From Pisolithus tinctorius (Eukaryota > Basidiomycota > Agaricomycetes > Boletales > Pisolithaceae): a stretch of DNA of 64,000 nucleotides. Shown here one piece after another: positions 22,701 through 33,005 of the stretch. The notes below the pieces were generated by a model. That model was not told the DNA's origin. It ran no database searches and worked only from the letters and a program-made list of their open reading frames with translations. Both the position numbers and the translations under genes were made by a program. The stretch is taken from positions 1,736,001-1,800,000 of the forward strand of contig JANFAH010000008.1 in assembly GCA_024663395.1 (NCBI GenBank), given 5' to 3'. How positions within the stretch are numbered: position 1 is the stretch's first letter; each line of letters begins with the position of its first letter.

Positions 22701-23412
22701 TAAAGACATCGGCAAACTCGTGATACTCAGAAGGAACCAAGGAGAGGTCAGGAGGCGGAGATGAAGTGGAGGACGCATGAAGCTTCACATCATCAGCAGA
22801 GAACTGTAAGTGGAACTGTCTAGAGCCAGGGAGAGCACAGGCTCTGACATACGCAGCAGCATTGATGAGTGAGACGAGCGGAGCGGAGTGCGGCGAGTCT
22901 GTTGGAGGTGCAGTCAGAGCTGCAAACGGAGCGGAGGGTGTCGGATCCGGAGCGGAGGGTGTCGGATCCGGAGCGGAGGGTGTCGGATCCGGAGCGGAGG
23001 GTGTCGGATCCGGAGCGGAGGGTGTCGGATCCGGAGCGGAGGGTGTCGGATCCGGAGCGGAGGTCGCAGCGGAAGGTGACGAAGGCACCTGGGATGTCGG
23101 CATTCCCTGTAGTGATGGTTTGAACGATATACTGCCCAGTACCCAGTCAATCGACAGATTGAAGTGGGTGAGCCAGTTGTGTCCTAATACCAGCGAACAT
23201 GAAGAATCCAATGGAGTAACATAAAATGAAATGGAGTTGACATCACTGGAAGGAAAGCGGAGGGAAAGATCTACTTCTTGGGAAATGACAGCATTTGTAC
23301 TACCATCAAACAAGCAGAGCGGAACTGGCGGAGAAACGGAGGAAACAGGAATGGCATATTTTTTGATTATAGACAGGTCTACGAAACAATGAGAAGAGCC
23401 AGAATCGATCAA
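19747..23412 (-). pseudogene. Ty3-B pol: protease, RT, RNase H, integrase, chromodomain
   Basis: Protease: [11 protein letters not shown] at the 23.4-kb end. A linker of six SAPDPTP repeats follows. [49 protein letters not shown], then a TGA, then VVVYLDDILIYS (active-site Y-L-D-D intact). RNase H: DASDYAIAGIL, DKELLAIFEAF, VVTDHKNL. Integrase: HHCC module (HDHPLAGHF...CTTCGRSK) and core DFIKHLP, TSDRGPEFVSHF and GDGQTKRMNQTLEQYL, where the catalytic Glu is Lys. A second TGA near 20003 precedes the chromodomain ([10 protein letters not shown]...YLVCWAGY), ending at 19747. Two stops plus Glu-to-Lys make it inactive. Confidence 0.9.
22928..23053. repeat. 21-bp minisatellite, six copies, in pol linker
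   Basis: Six exact head-to-tail copies of a 21-base unit (plus strand GGAGCGGAGGGTGTCGGATCC) plus a partial seventh. On the minus strand each encodes SAPDPTP, a Pro-rich flexible linker between protease and RT. The unit length keeps the frame. Confidence 0.95.
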
Positions 23413-23567
23413 CGCAGAAACAGTATCAACAGAATAGTCAAGAAGAGTTACAGATGGAAGTAAAGAATTGGGACTAGAAAGAGCGGACGCATTGAGTCGG
23501 ATGTCCAGTTGTGCACAGTTGGTATCAACACTTCCTCCAGGCTGTGCGAGCTCCCTGGAGGAGTGGA

Positions 23568-24851
23568 CTAATTTTTTGGCTCTGCCTGCTCCGCAGGTGG
23601 AGTAGGCGGAGTTCCAGCCATAGCTGCACGGGCTTTGGCTGCACGAGAGGTGGACTTGGGACAGTCCTTAGCGGAGTGGCCAGCCTCGCCACAGAAGAGG
23701 CAGAGGTTGTTTTTCATCCTGCGCTGGCGCTCAGCAGAGGTGAGTTTGCCATCCTTGCCCAGAAGATGGGCAATATCGGACTTGGATGCGTCAGACTTGG
23801 GCAGATCTTTCTGTTTGCCCTTGCCCTTGGCGTCGGACTTTTGAGTGGAGGTGGAGGACAATGATTTAGTTTTGTTGTCGGAGTTGGAAGACTGCGACTT
23901 GTCGGAGGCAGACTTGGTGGTGCACGAGATCTCTGCTTTGCGCTCCCAGTAGTGTGCATCGATGGTCTGAGCGAGTTTGCAGAGTTGTGTGAGGGTAGAA
24001 GGTTTTCCGACGTGAGCGATCTCGTCCTTGATGCGGTCTGGAAGTCCGCTATAGAAGCAGTGGCGGAGTGCACCAACACTGTAGTCCTTGACCTGTGAAG
24101 CCCAGCAATTGAACTCCATGACATATTTGGTAATTCGAGACCCATCCTTCATGGTGAGGTTCTCGAGTTGTTGGACGGCATCCGCTATGGCATCATGCAG
24201 ACCAAAATTAGTTGTGAGCTCTTGTAAGAACTCATGGTAGTCATCCATCCAGAGCGGGCAGTCATAGTTGTCGGGATTTAGTAGATCTGGCTTGAACCAA
24301 GCCAGAGCCATACCCTTGAGATAAGACTGAGCAAAGGTAACCTTTGCTCTGTTGGAGCGGAATGCACGAGGGCGGTCTTGGAAGTTCAGCTCGCATTGAA
24401 CGAGGAACTCGTGGAGTTTCTTAGGGTTGGAGCCGTCGAAGGTGTCAGGCTCACGGACCTTGGTTTTCGGAGTGGAGTCCCCAGTGCATGAACTAGACCG
24501 CGCAAGTGCATGGACAGCTCTAGCAAGAGCTATGAGTGGATCCTCTGGCGGCTCAGCTGGGTCTTTGGGGACATCCCCATCACCACTGCCCCTGCCATCA
24601 GGATCACCATCAGGATAGTCAGGGTCAGGGTCGGGTCCATCACCTCGGTTACGAGGAGATGGAGTATGGAAAGTTGTTGGGTGGAGGTCAGAGCAACCAG
24701 CTTGCGAAGCGCTTTTGCCTTCAGTGCGAGAGCAGCATCAAGCGGAGAAAGACTGGAATTGTTCAATGACAGAAGGGAGTCGACACGGATTAGCTAGTGC
24801 TACAGCGAGGTTCTCAGCGACCTCTCTCTGGGATTGAGCTTGAGTTCTCAT
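23568..24851 (-). pseudogene. Ty3-B gag, frameshifted
   Basis: It starts MRTQAQSQREVAENLAVAL at 24851, shifts frame near 24740 and again before the capsid region (FDGSNPKKLHEFLVQCELNF; MALAWFKPDLL). The capsid part from 24311 is open and ends with a classical knuckle [14 protein letters not shown] (C-x2-C-x4-H-x4-C) and a Pro-rich tail. Because of the early frameshifts a full Gag cannot be made from this copy without correction. Confidence 0.8.
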
Positions 24852-24912
24852 AATGGCGTAAGTTTTTCGGAGGACAGAAAATGAGATCATACAAGTGCAA
24901 GTACGAATATAC

Positions 24913-25626
24913 TGTCAAGTCCGGGCCTACTCCGACCAACTCCGACGCTATATAAGGTCTAGAGGAGGGTCCGGAAGCAAGTCCAACACACAGGAACAGA
25001 ACTCTGACTAGCGGAGTGGTGGCAGGAACAAAGTCCGCCAAGACAGAGGCGGAGCGGAGTGAGGGCGTTGGGTTTAGCTCGTGCGCTACCCCCTTGCACA
25101 ATCTCAGCCCTCGTATTTCAGAGGGAGAGTATAGACAGAAGGTTGGAGGTAAGTCCGACAGACAGAAGACGGAGTCAGGAGGAGTAGGAACTAAGTTGAT
25201 ATTCGTACTGAAGAACAGCAGAGTACAGTACATGCTTTTATACTGCTACAGAGGTACAGTAACTGGAATCGGAACTGACATACAGAGACCCATAAATTTT
25301 CAAGTAAAACTTCCTGGATGACGAATGAAGGGTAGACGGAGGACATACGAATGGGTAACACTGAACATCCAGAAAAGGAAATAGTCCAGGTGCTGGACCA
25401 TGCGGTGAGCATGCTGTGGAGTACCTGACTGCGAAGGTAGTCACATGACCCCTCAGAGGACGGACTGCTTGGTCCGGTAGGAGAGCAACACAAGTCCGAC
25501 AGCAGTCAGAGCAGAGATGGTTCGCAACCAACAGAAGTTGGGTGGAGTTGGTGTGGAGTGAGCGGATGACTGGCAGAAAAGGTTGCAGAGTGAGCAAAGA
25601 CCTATGACGAACACATGGTTATGACA
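24913..25626 (-). repeat. LTR of Ty3-B (functional 5' LTR)
   Basis: 714 bp, exactly the length of its partner; followed by the target copy GGTTA at 25627-25631. Confidence 0.92.
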
Positions 25627-25631
25627 GGTTA

Positions 25632-28162
25632 CCCACTCCTACACTCCACATATGGGAGTTGAACCCTTCCTCTCTAAGGCTGAGCTTGCTACAGACCATG
25701 CTGTCAACTTTGCCAAGGTCCTTGAGGACACTAGGAAGGCCCTCAAGAAAACAGCAGACTGGTGTCACACATCAAAGGTGTTTGGTGGACATGGATACTG
25801 CTGATGAATGGAGATGAAGACTATAGCCCTCATGCATAGAATGACTCCCAGGAATGTTGGCAGTCATCCTTCACACAAGAATGAGTTGTCAATGCCAAAG
25901 AAAAAGGAAGGAAGCAAGTTAAGTGCCAGTAAAGGTTCTTAAGTGCCCATGTACAGCATTCCAGTTTTCAACATATCTCTGCCATTTCTGCAGATACCAA
26001 CACCATTCCCACACTCACTTATAGTGCTTGGCCATGCAATCATACCTTCCAAAATTGGAAAGGATCTGCACACTCCACACATTTCTACAGCACTCCCTCC
26101 AAAAGACACTCATTTTGCTAGTTCTTCTGATATGGCCACCTCCACATCAATCATTCCACTTGTCCCCTTTGCTAGGGACCATGGCTACATATATCTACCA
26201 GGAGTTCCTACCAGCTTCCATCCTGAAGTGTCCTGGTACATTCCATCCTCATCTGCCCCCTCTCAGCCCATCCAGCTTGGACAGTGCATTCTTATTCTTT
26301 TCATCAGTATGACCTCTAGGAGGATGTTCTTTGGTTGCCTCAGGTCTGTCATTCACTTGGAAAGGTCTTATGTGGTCATTTCAGTCTCTCCAGTCCAAGA
26401 AGCATATGGATCCTTCCTCCCTGCTCCCTGTGATGTCTTCATACCAATCTCATCCATCATCCATCCAAAATTGTGACAGCTACAGTATAATCTACTGTTC
26501 TCCACTCTCCCTGATCACATCCATGATGAGTATGATGCACATCTTGCCTCCTTGTTGCAAGATACAGCAGAAGATGCTCCCCCTTCATCCTCTCTTCCAA
26601 CAGAGCCTCATTCATGAAGTTTTTATTTGCTTCACTGAGAGGACAGTTGGGGGGAAAAGTTACGATCCCCTATGCTCCTGTCACCCCACAGACCCCCAAA
26701 TCTTGACCCCTGTTGACATCTGACTCACCCTGTCCCCTTTTGGATGTACTATATCAGCATCAGATCAGCACTGCCTCTCTGTCATCCCACCTTGGCCTAG
26801 AAGTGATCTCTTCAAGATGTGACATGCACAGCCTCCCCCTAATGTGATTCCAGTGTGCTTTCCCAGTTCCTGACATTACTTGACTCATACTTTGACATTC
26901 TGACTTTCCTTGACTCACCTATTGCCAATACTTACCAATCTTTTGACTTTGCTTAATGATTCTTTGCTTTTTGGCTTACTTATCCTTACCAATGCTCATC
27001 AATGCTTTCTAAGACAATTACCCACTGCTTACATTCCTTACTTATCACTTACCAATCACTTACCAGGTGTTTGCACCTTGTTTTCCATAGGCAATGCCCC
27101 TGTACTGTATATAAATCACTGTACTTAGATAGCTGAATAGAAGAAGAAGAAGACATCAGAGAGCCCCTCTTGCTTGCATTCTCATCATCACTCAGTAATT
27201 CATTCATCAGCTTCAATAGTTGAGACTTTATTAAGGGTCTAGCTATCATCTACTTCACTTATCATCATCTATCATCAATATACTTTGCTCCAAGTCCTCC
27301 CTGAGCTCAGTGCAGCTCATGCATTGAATTAAGTCATCATCCATCCTCCTGTAGGCTGATAGCAGTCTACCCTATTGCATCCTCTTGCATTCCTGCTCCT
27401 TCTTCATCAGGAGCACCCCCAACCCTCAGCACTTGTCTTTGAGTGTTGTAGCTCATAAAAACCCACCCAGATAACAGGTTCCACCATCTAGGTACTGCAT
27501 AGGCACACCACCACTCACTCTTATTGTCTTTTGTGTTGGTTTTGGTTGGTTTCCACCACTGAACCACACTTTGACTCACACTGGATGAGAGCCAACTTTG
27601 AGTCATACCACTTGGAGGCTCCAGCCTACTCTGTTGGAGACATGGTCTGGCTGGAGATGTCACAGATCTCCCTCTCTGGTTGTCCCTCTCAGAAACTCAC
27701 TGAATGATGGATTGGCCCCTACCAGGTCATCTCACTCAAACCAAATGCAGTTGAAGTGAAACTTCCAAAAACCCTCAAAATCCATCCAGTGGTGAGTGTG
27801 TCACAGGTCAAGCCTTACAAAGGCCCATTGGAGGGACAGTTCATTACTTGTGCTGGACTGGTGGTGGGCCATGAAGGGGAAGAGGAGTTTGAGATTGATT
27901 ATGTTGCCAACTCTCACCTTAAAAGGAACAGGCTTGAGTAATTGGTCCATTGGAAGGGATACCATGCAGAGGATCACACCTGGGAGCCTGAGTCTGCCCT
28001 GAAGTCCACCCCTACTGCCATTAAAAACTTTTACCATCATCATCCCTCTGCCCCTCACAAGCTTTGTGGCATGGACTCCTCCCTCTTTGCTTCCCTCTTC
28101 TGTCCCCTTGAAAATTTCACTGGCACTGTTCCTACCTTCAATCACCTGGAAGTCAATTCCTA
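25632..28162 (+). pseudogene. Ty3-A integrase C-terminus and chromodomain, split by a 1.8-kb insertion
   Basis: After Ty3-B the integrase resumes with THSYTPHMGVEPFLSKAEL and ALKKTADW. It is cut by an insertion at 25763-27580 and rejoins in frame as WMRANFESYHLEAPAYSVGD. Then come IGPYQVISLKPNAVEVKLP and HPVVSVSQVKPYKG (SH3-like end of gypsy integrases) and a chromodomain: FEIDYVANSHLKRNRLE, stop, LVHWKGYHAEDHTWEPESAL. A chromodomain Tyr codon has become TAA. The frame ends at 28162, just before the 3' LTR. Confidence 0.8.
25763..27580. mobile_element. 1.8-kb insertion of unknown class
   Basis: It begins TGTCACACATC and ends TTTGACTCACA (TG...CA), with CTGG on both sides (25759-25762 and 27581-27584). 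Excising it with one CTGG restores the integrase frame. The interior has several medium ORFs I do not recognise. The part around 26.7-27.4 kb looks LTR-like (GTATATAAATC box near 27108, GAAGAAGAAGAAGAC and many TCATCATC runs). Possibly a decayed or short non-autonomous LTR element. Confidence 0.5.
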
Positions 28163-28174
28163 AGGAGGGGATAG

Positions 28175-28538
28175 TGTTATGATACATACACTTTTCCTTT
28201 TTTTCTCTTCTTCCTTTTCATCTTATCTAATCTCTTGTCTTATCTTATCTCTTGGACCCAGTCCAGACTCCAGTCTAGACCCTGCCTCACTGTTACCACA
28301 TGCCTTCCCTCTAGTATGTTCCACTCCACTCTGATGTCATGGACCTCATGTATGCCTCACCATTACCTTGTGTACCATACTATAAGTACCATTGCTCAAT
28401 CCACAGACTAGCTCCAAGCTAGTTCATTTGGGTCTACAAGTCCTAAAGCTCCTGCTTCTAAAGCTGTCTCCTACCCTTTCCTCCTCCTTCTTTCTGTTGG
28501 TTCTCTACAACAAACCCTGTTTTTTAGGTCTTGTCACA
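28175..28538 (+). repeat. 3' LTR of Ty3-A
   Basis: A 364-bp LTR, directly followed by the target copy GCCTG. It starts TGTTATGATACATAC just after a purine tract. Confidence 0.9.
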
Positions 28539-28599
28539 GCCTGATTATATAATGTGCATAATCCTAAGCCATATAAATGGCTTGGATCCCACTCAGCTA

Positions 28600-29674
28600 A
28601 CCCTACTTCATCATGAAACCCATTTTTGCCTCTGCTAGAGTACTGTGGCCATGGTCATCAAAGACTTCCAGCTAGATAAGGAAAACCTCAAACTAGGACA
28701 TCCTTACAAGCTTTCTTGTACTGGCAGAAGGAGAATTGTCTCTAGTATGACCTCTGGAAGAGCTGAAAATGCTGTCCAGGCCACCCATCTCAGAAGCCAC
28801 TCTTGTCCAGGAAACATAGGTAACAGGGACTTGCCCTTGCTCTTTTTTTTTTTTAAAAAAAATTCTGAATTAAAGTGCTTTGAGGGTGTGTCTACCCTAT
28901 GTTGCACTATTCTAGCTTAGTTAATGACCTAGCAGAGGCCCCCTGTGGCCTACCACACCTTACCAGCGAGTGAATGCCCTAATGGCAGAACCTTCGGTTC
29001 CCCATTAGTCCTCCATTCCTGCCAGCCATTTTAGACACTCTGCCTTTTCAGTAAGGGTGGTTTAGTACTTTGGCTAGTCAAGTAACTCTAACTACACTTA
29101 GTCAACAGCCATGTGGAGATCAGTTTTGGGTTATGAGCACATTCTTACATGTCCAATTGGATGGGGCTGTCATGACATTATACTGCACTGCCCTTGCTCT
29201 TAAGCACCAAAACTGGACTGGGACCATCTGGTCAGTTGAACCCAAGGTCAATAGGACTGGGTCAGATGGAAGGAAATATGTGTGGAAAATGGTAGGAAAG
29301 CCTTTGCAGGATAATTCTCCTGCTGCAGACTTGAGCACACTGCAAACAGTTTGGGAAGAGATAGGGGAGGAAAGGGCAGTATTTATGAGATGGGCAGCCT
29401 GGACAGCATTTTCAGCTCTTCCAGAGGTCATACTAGAGACAATTCTCCTTCTGCCAGTACAAGAAAGCTTGTAAGGATGTCCTAGTTTGAGGTTTTCCTT
29501 ATCTAGCTGGAAGTCTTTGATGACCATGGCCACAGTAGAGTCCCCCAGACCAGTGTTAGAGGAGATTTGGTGAGCAGAAAGGCCAAATTCAGAAAGAAGA
29601 AGGATATTTGCTCTAGCAGAGGCAAAAATGGGTTTCATGATGAAGTAGGGTGAGCTGAGTGGGATCCAAGCCAT
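28600..29674 (+). pseudogene. Tc1-like transposase remnants (both strands)
   Basis: On the plus strand the left arm encodes a transposase N-terminal piece (TVAMVIKDFQLDKENLKLG...) but lacks the first helix-turn-helix. A central part (about 29190-29300) reads NWTGTIWSVEPKVNRTGSDG, where Tc1 transposases have W-S-D-E-T around the second catalytic Asp, so that Asp appears to be Val here. The right arm carries the N-terminal region again on the minus strand (29674 downward), with the full helix-turn-helix ILLLSEFGLSAHQISSNTGL. The duplicated, inverted N-terminus and lost Asp make the element non-autonomous. Confidence 0.6.
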
Positions 29675-30000
29675 TTATATGGCTCAGGATTATGCACATT
29701 ATATAATCAGGCAAGGTTAAAGCACAACATCCTTCAGAAGCCATCAAATCCTTATGTTATTCACTAAATAATGACTGACAACATCATCCTCAAAAAAGTG
29801 TCCCAATGACATACCATTTTCAAAATGGTTACATCTCAGTGCAATGGCCACCAAATTACATGAACAAACCCTTGTTGTCAAGGCAATGATTAGTGCTATT
29901 TGGGGCCCTTCAAGAGTTTGAACTAATTCCTATGGGTTCTCTCATAAATCTCAAATCCTTCCAAAATCACCCAACATTAGGTCACTTCTGAGCCACTGTA

Positions 30001-30129
30001 CGTATGTTTGACTGAAAAATGTGATCTTCACTGCATGTATTCCTCCATTGTCAACATGGCAACCTGAGAATGCTATAAAATTCACAGTTTTGGATATACA
30101 ATGCACAAAAAAAAAGTAACTACATAGAC
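30001..30129. other. Flank of the Tc1-like element
   Basis: Short CpG-poor stretch after the right TA. No feature recognised. Confidence 0.3.
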
Positions 30130-31671
30130 ATCCACCATATATCCTTCTTCTTGTGATGCTTGTCACCTCCCTCATCCATAACATAGCCATTGGGCACAGG
30201 TAGCCACTGGACCTGCACATCACAGCAATAAAACAGATCATAACCTTTGGTGGGGGTGAAAGGATTGCCCACATTTTCATCAGCTGTCATTTGGGACTCA
30301 GAAAAGTGGCACCCATCATCACCATGGTATCATTTCTTATATGCTACCTTCTTTTTTCAGCCTGAATCTGATGTCTGTTCAATGCTCTGTGATAACACTG
30401 CAGCATTTCTCTGTTTGAGCTTTGCCTCTGGGCCATTCCACCATACCAAGCTCCCCTTCTTGAGGTGAATTATATCTCTGGTGGAGAAACTGATAAGGGT
30501 GTGTGTTTTGTCATCAATATCAGCAAGGATGTCAGGGCCAATTCCCTGCAATTCAAGGTCTTTCTCATACATTGAAGTGTTGAGAACACTGAGGTTAGTT
30601 TCAGTATAGCTGAGGAAACATGAGAGCTGAGTTGGTGAGGGGATAGGTCAGCTTGAGTAGGGAGGCATCACTGGGGATGGAATGGGCTGTGCATGTGCTG
30701 GGTTTGACCAGGGTTTGGGTGAGAGGAGACTGGAATTCATAAGTGTCTGAATCAGAAGGGCCAAGGCAAGTGAGTTGAAATCAGTATTGAGGTGCTGGAG
30801 TAATAGACACCTGCATTGTGTGTGTACAATATAATAATGGTGCCTTGTTAGCCATGTTGAAAGACCTGAGATTAGGCAGCACTTGCAACATCACCTGTCC
30901 TTCCTCCTACAGATATCAGAAGATAGTATTAGTATTCAAAAAAAAGCAGTATACATACCAGAACATGACAGCAATCCAAACTCATGGCAGGGGTCAGTAG
31001 GATTGTCCAGCCCAACATATATAAAACCTTCATGCTCATTCCTGCAGAGCTTCTATAGCTTGATCTGCCAATGAGCAAGGGGCATGCATGTCCAGATCTG
31101 AGATCCCATGTGAAGTCTTCTGTGGATGTTCTGATTCATAGATAGTAGATAGAACTGATCTTCCATACCTGATTACCATCACTGTCAGACAATTGACTAG
31201 ACTCATCCCCCAAGTCATCCCAGGGAAGTCTTTCAACATCTTTCATGTCAATGAAGATCTTCATGGTGACATGGGGCTTCTTGACCATCTCCTGGTAGTC
31301 AACCTCATTGTCAATGTCCATTGCATTGCTGGCACCTTGGCTAATCAAGTAATCCCTGTGAGATGATAACAGTAATAAAAATGAACTGATGGTTACCTTT
31401 TTGTCTGTGGTGGTACAAACTTGAATAGATAGCATTTCTTTTCAGAAACCCTGTAGTTATCATACCCATGCTTCTCAAGGATACTCTTCGGAAACTTGAT
31501 GTAGTTGCCATCATTCACAACAATAAGAATTTCCTTCATCTTGACAGATTTCCCTTCTTTTGGTGGGAATCCTCTTCCATTTCCCTTCTTCTTGATGGTG
31601 GAGTAGACAGCTAGAACCACAGCAAATGCATGTGGTCTCTCTGAGCTATGAATAGGAGAAGGTGATGACAT
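30130..31671 (-). pseudogene. Unrecognised multi-exon gene, decayed
   Basis: Exon 1 starts MSSPSPIHSSERPHAFAVV and ends VPPQTKR. A good 55-bp intron (GTAACC...CTCACAG) joins it in frame to DYLISQGASNAMDIDNEVDY, continuing through VTMKIFIDMKDVERLPWDD to an acidic end, DESSQLSDSDGNQ. Downstream minus-strand blocks (LELQGIGPDILADIDDKTHT; GDDGCHFSESQMTADENVG; GYDLFYCCDVQVQWLPVPNG) look like real protein but are separated by stops. One stop is TGA where TGG fits. The region is CpG-depleted like the transposon nest. I recognise no domain; it may be a multicopy gene mutated together with the repeats. Confidence 0.4.
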
Positions 31672-32152
31672 AGCAGGGTGCAGTTATCTGGTGGCCACAT
31701 ACTTGCACATATTCTCAGTTGCATTCAGGGTCCTAGTACAGCCACCCCAAATTCTGAAATGGGTTCTCTGTGCCATTTTGAAAACTGCTGTAATTTACTG
31801 ATGACTACATGTCCAAGGCATGAGCTTCTAAGCTAGACCTGTTTACATTTGTACCAAGTTCCTTTCACTTTGCATTGAGCAAAACATCAGCCTCTGGGTC
31901 ATACAAGGTTCCTGCACTTTTTAAAACATGACTGAATTGATATGAAAAAATTTGCATGAGACATCAACTCATAGACAATCAGTCAACAAGGGATGCCCAT
32001 GTGTGAACTTCTTCACACCCTCCTCCACACATGGGTGTCAGACAACATGAATCCAGGCTTCTCCACTTGATTTTTCATTAGATAATAACCTGGATTGCCC
32101 AGAGGGCCAGTGTATTTATAATACAAGGGACTGCATGAATATGGTGACAATG
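31672..32152. other. CpG-poor intergenic stretch
   Basis: No ORF or repeat recognised. It probably includes the 5' flank of the unknown gene and the 3' flank of the GTPase gene. Confidence 0.35.
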
Positions 32153-32951
32153 CTACTTCTGGAGGAAAGAAAATCCTTTGAATGCAGTTGTTTCCCTCAA
32201 ATTGATTCCCTTAACCATCTCCTCTTGAAGCAACAGGGGTTTCCTTGTATCTCCCAGGCTCTCCACAATTGCCCATGCTGACTGTGGAGTATTGACAAAC
32301 CATTGAGAAGTGGCACCCTCTTGCAGAAGAGCCTTCCAACAGTTTCTCTTCAAAACATCTTCTACTCTGATTGCATATTCTGGGTCCTGAACCCCATCCC
32401 ACATGGTTGTCACCAGCCGCAACCGATCAATTGCCTTGTCCCCACACATAGACTTTAGAATCTGTGATTTGCACTGCTCACCAGCACATGAGCACTCAAC
32501 CATTATGTTATGTGTGTAGATCAGGCCGGTGAGCTTCATAGACCCCTGGTATCTGCTCAGGTATTAGTCCTTCAGCTGGAGTAAATATGTTGCCAGCTCA
32601 CATGAAGTTCATCAGATTTGATATTCTTTCAAATCCGTGCATGTCAAATGCTGGGGTATCTATGAATATGAAACGTTTGCCCTTGCGAACACATGTATAG
32701 GCACTACAATCTGTCATAGAGGCTGCAAGGCTATGTTTGTCATGCTCTGGTGATACCCTAGTGAGTTTGTTGATTATCTGGATCACTTCACCAGTAAGAG
32801 TGCACAACATCAATAATTTTCCGTCAACTTACATTGCTCTTTCCGGAACCCGATGCACCTAAGACTCTATTGATAAGGTCATACTGAGCTCAAGAGAACA
32901 ATTCACTGCTGGTACATACAGGATGATGATGTCACTAGGTCTAATATTCAT
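32153..32951 (-). CDS. Small AIG1/septin-like P-loop GTPase
   Basis: A five-exon model reads MNIRPSDIIIL, then LGASGSGKSN (P-loop) joined through an intron GTATGT...CAATAG, then IINKLTR, then FIFIDTPAFDMHGF (Walker B/G3, D-T-P-A instead of D-T-P-G). After an intron with GTGAGC...GAGCAG it continues GSMKLTGLIYTHNI, CGDKAIDRLRLVTTMWD (G4-like region) and a helical end. This order (P-loop, DTP, IY.HRI, MCGD, TTMWD) is a common agaricomycete G-domain family. It is the first gene right of the CpG-depleted region and itself CpG-poor. The C-terminus is short, so the gene may be truncated. Role unknown; such genes often sit near NLR and HET genes. Confidence 0.65.
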
Positions 32952-33005
32952 GAATGGAATCCGTGCAAGCCTACTCTTTGACAACGTCAGTACATGGAGT
33001 GCATT

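Larger units (their letters stand above)
17423..25626 (-). mobile_element. Younger chromodomain Ty3 retrotransposon (Ty3-B)
   Basis: An 8.2-kb element with two 714-bp LTRs (17423-18136 and 24913-25626), both TGTCAAGTCC...GGTTATGACA, flanked by GGTTA (17418-17422 and 25627-25631). It lies inside the Ty3-A integrase. Gag and pol run on the minus strand from 24.85 to 19.75 kb. On the minus strand a purine-rich AAGGGGGGGGCAC abuts the LTR at 18136, as expected for the polypurine tract. It is CpG-rich in a CpG-poor host. An extra ORF runs antisense at 18329-19552. Confidence 0.93.
10570..28538 (+). mobile_element. Ty3/gypsy-type retrotransposon with chromodomain (Ty3-A), heavily nested
   Basis: Two LTRs (10570-10945 and 28175-28538) in the same orientation begin TGTTA and end GTCACA. 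They are flanked by GCCTG (10565-10569 and 28539-28543), a perfect 5-bp target duplication inside the Tc1-like element. A purine-rich AAGGAGGGGATAG precedes the 3' LTR. Domain order is gag, protease, RT, RNase H, integrase, chromodomain. The 18-kb span results from insertions at 12110-13684, about 14018-14185, 16696-16928, 17423-25626 and 25763-27580. Its own sequence is almost free of CpG and carries several disabling changes. Confidence 0.9.
10277..29998 (+). mobile_element. Tc1/mariner-like foldback element, split by Ty3-A
   Basis: The left end CAGTGGCTCAAAAAAGTG (10277) and right end CACTTCTGAGCCACTG (to 29998) are inverted and flanked by TA (10275-10276 and 29999-30000). Removing Ty3-A and one target copy leaves about 1.75 kb. 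The left arm (10277-10569 plus 28544 to about 28796) is largely the reverse complement of the right arm (about 29390-29998), except for an internal deletion of roughly 85 bp on the left. Long inverted arms with TA targets indicate a foldback derivative of Tc1/mariner. Confidence 0.75.

Noticed and set aside
22862..23224. Repeat-rich ORFs opposite to pol (GAEGVGS and similar)
   Set aside because: They only mirror the 21-bp minisatellite of the pol linker in other frames.
26000..26723. ORFs in the 1.8-kb insertion as a protein-coding gene
   Set aside because: Several overlapping frames of similar length, Ser/His/Leu-rich, with no motif; consistent with chance ORFs.
28849..28863. T-run followed by A-run as a terminator or poly(A) insertion site
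   Set aside because: It lies in the decayed centre of the Tc1-like element, and a homopolymer alone proves nothing.
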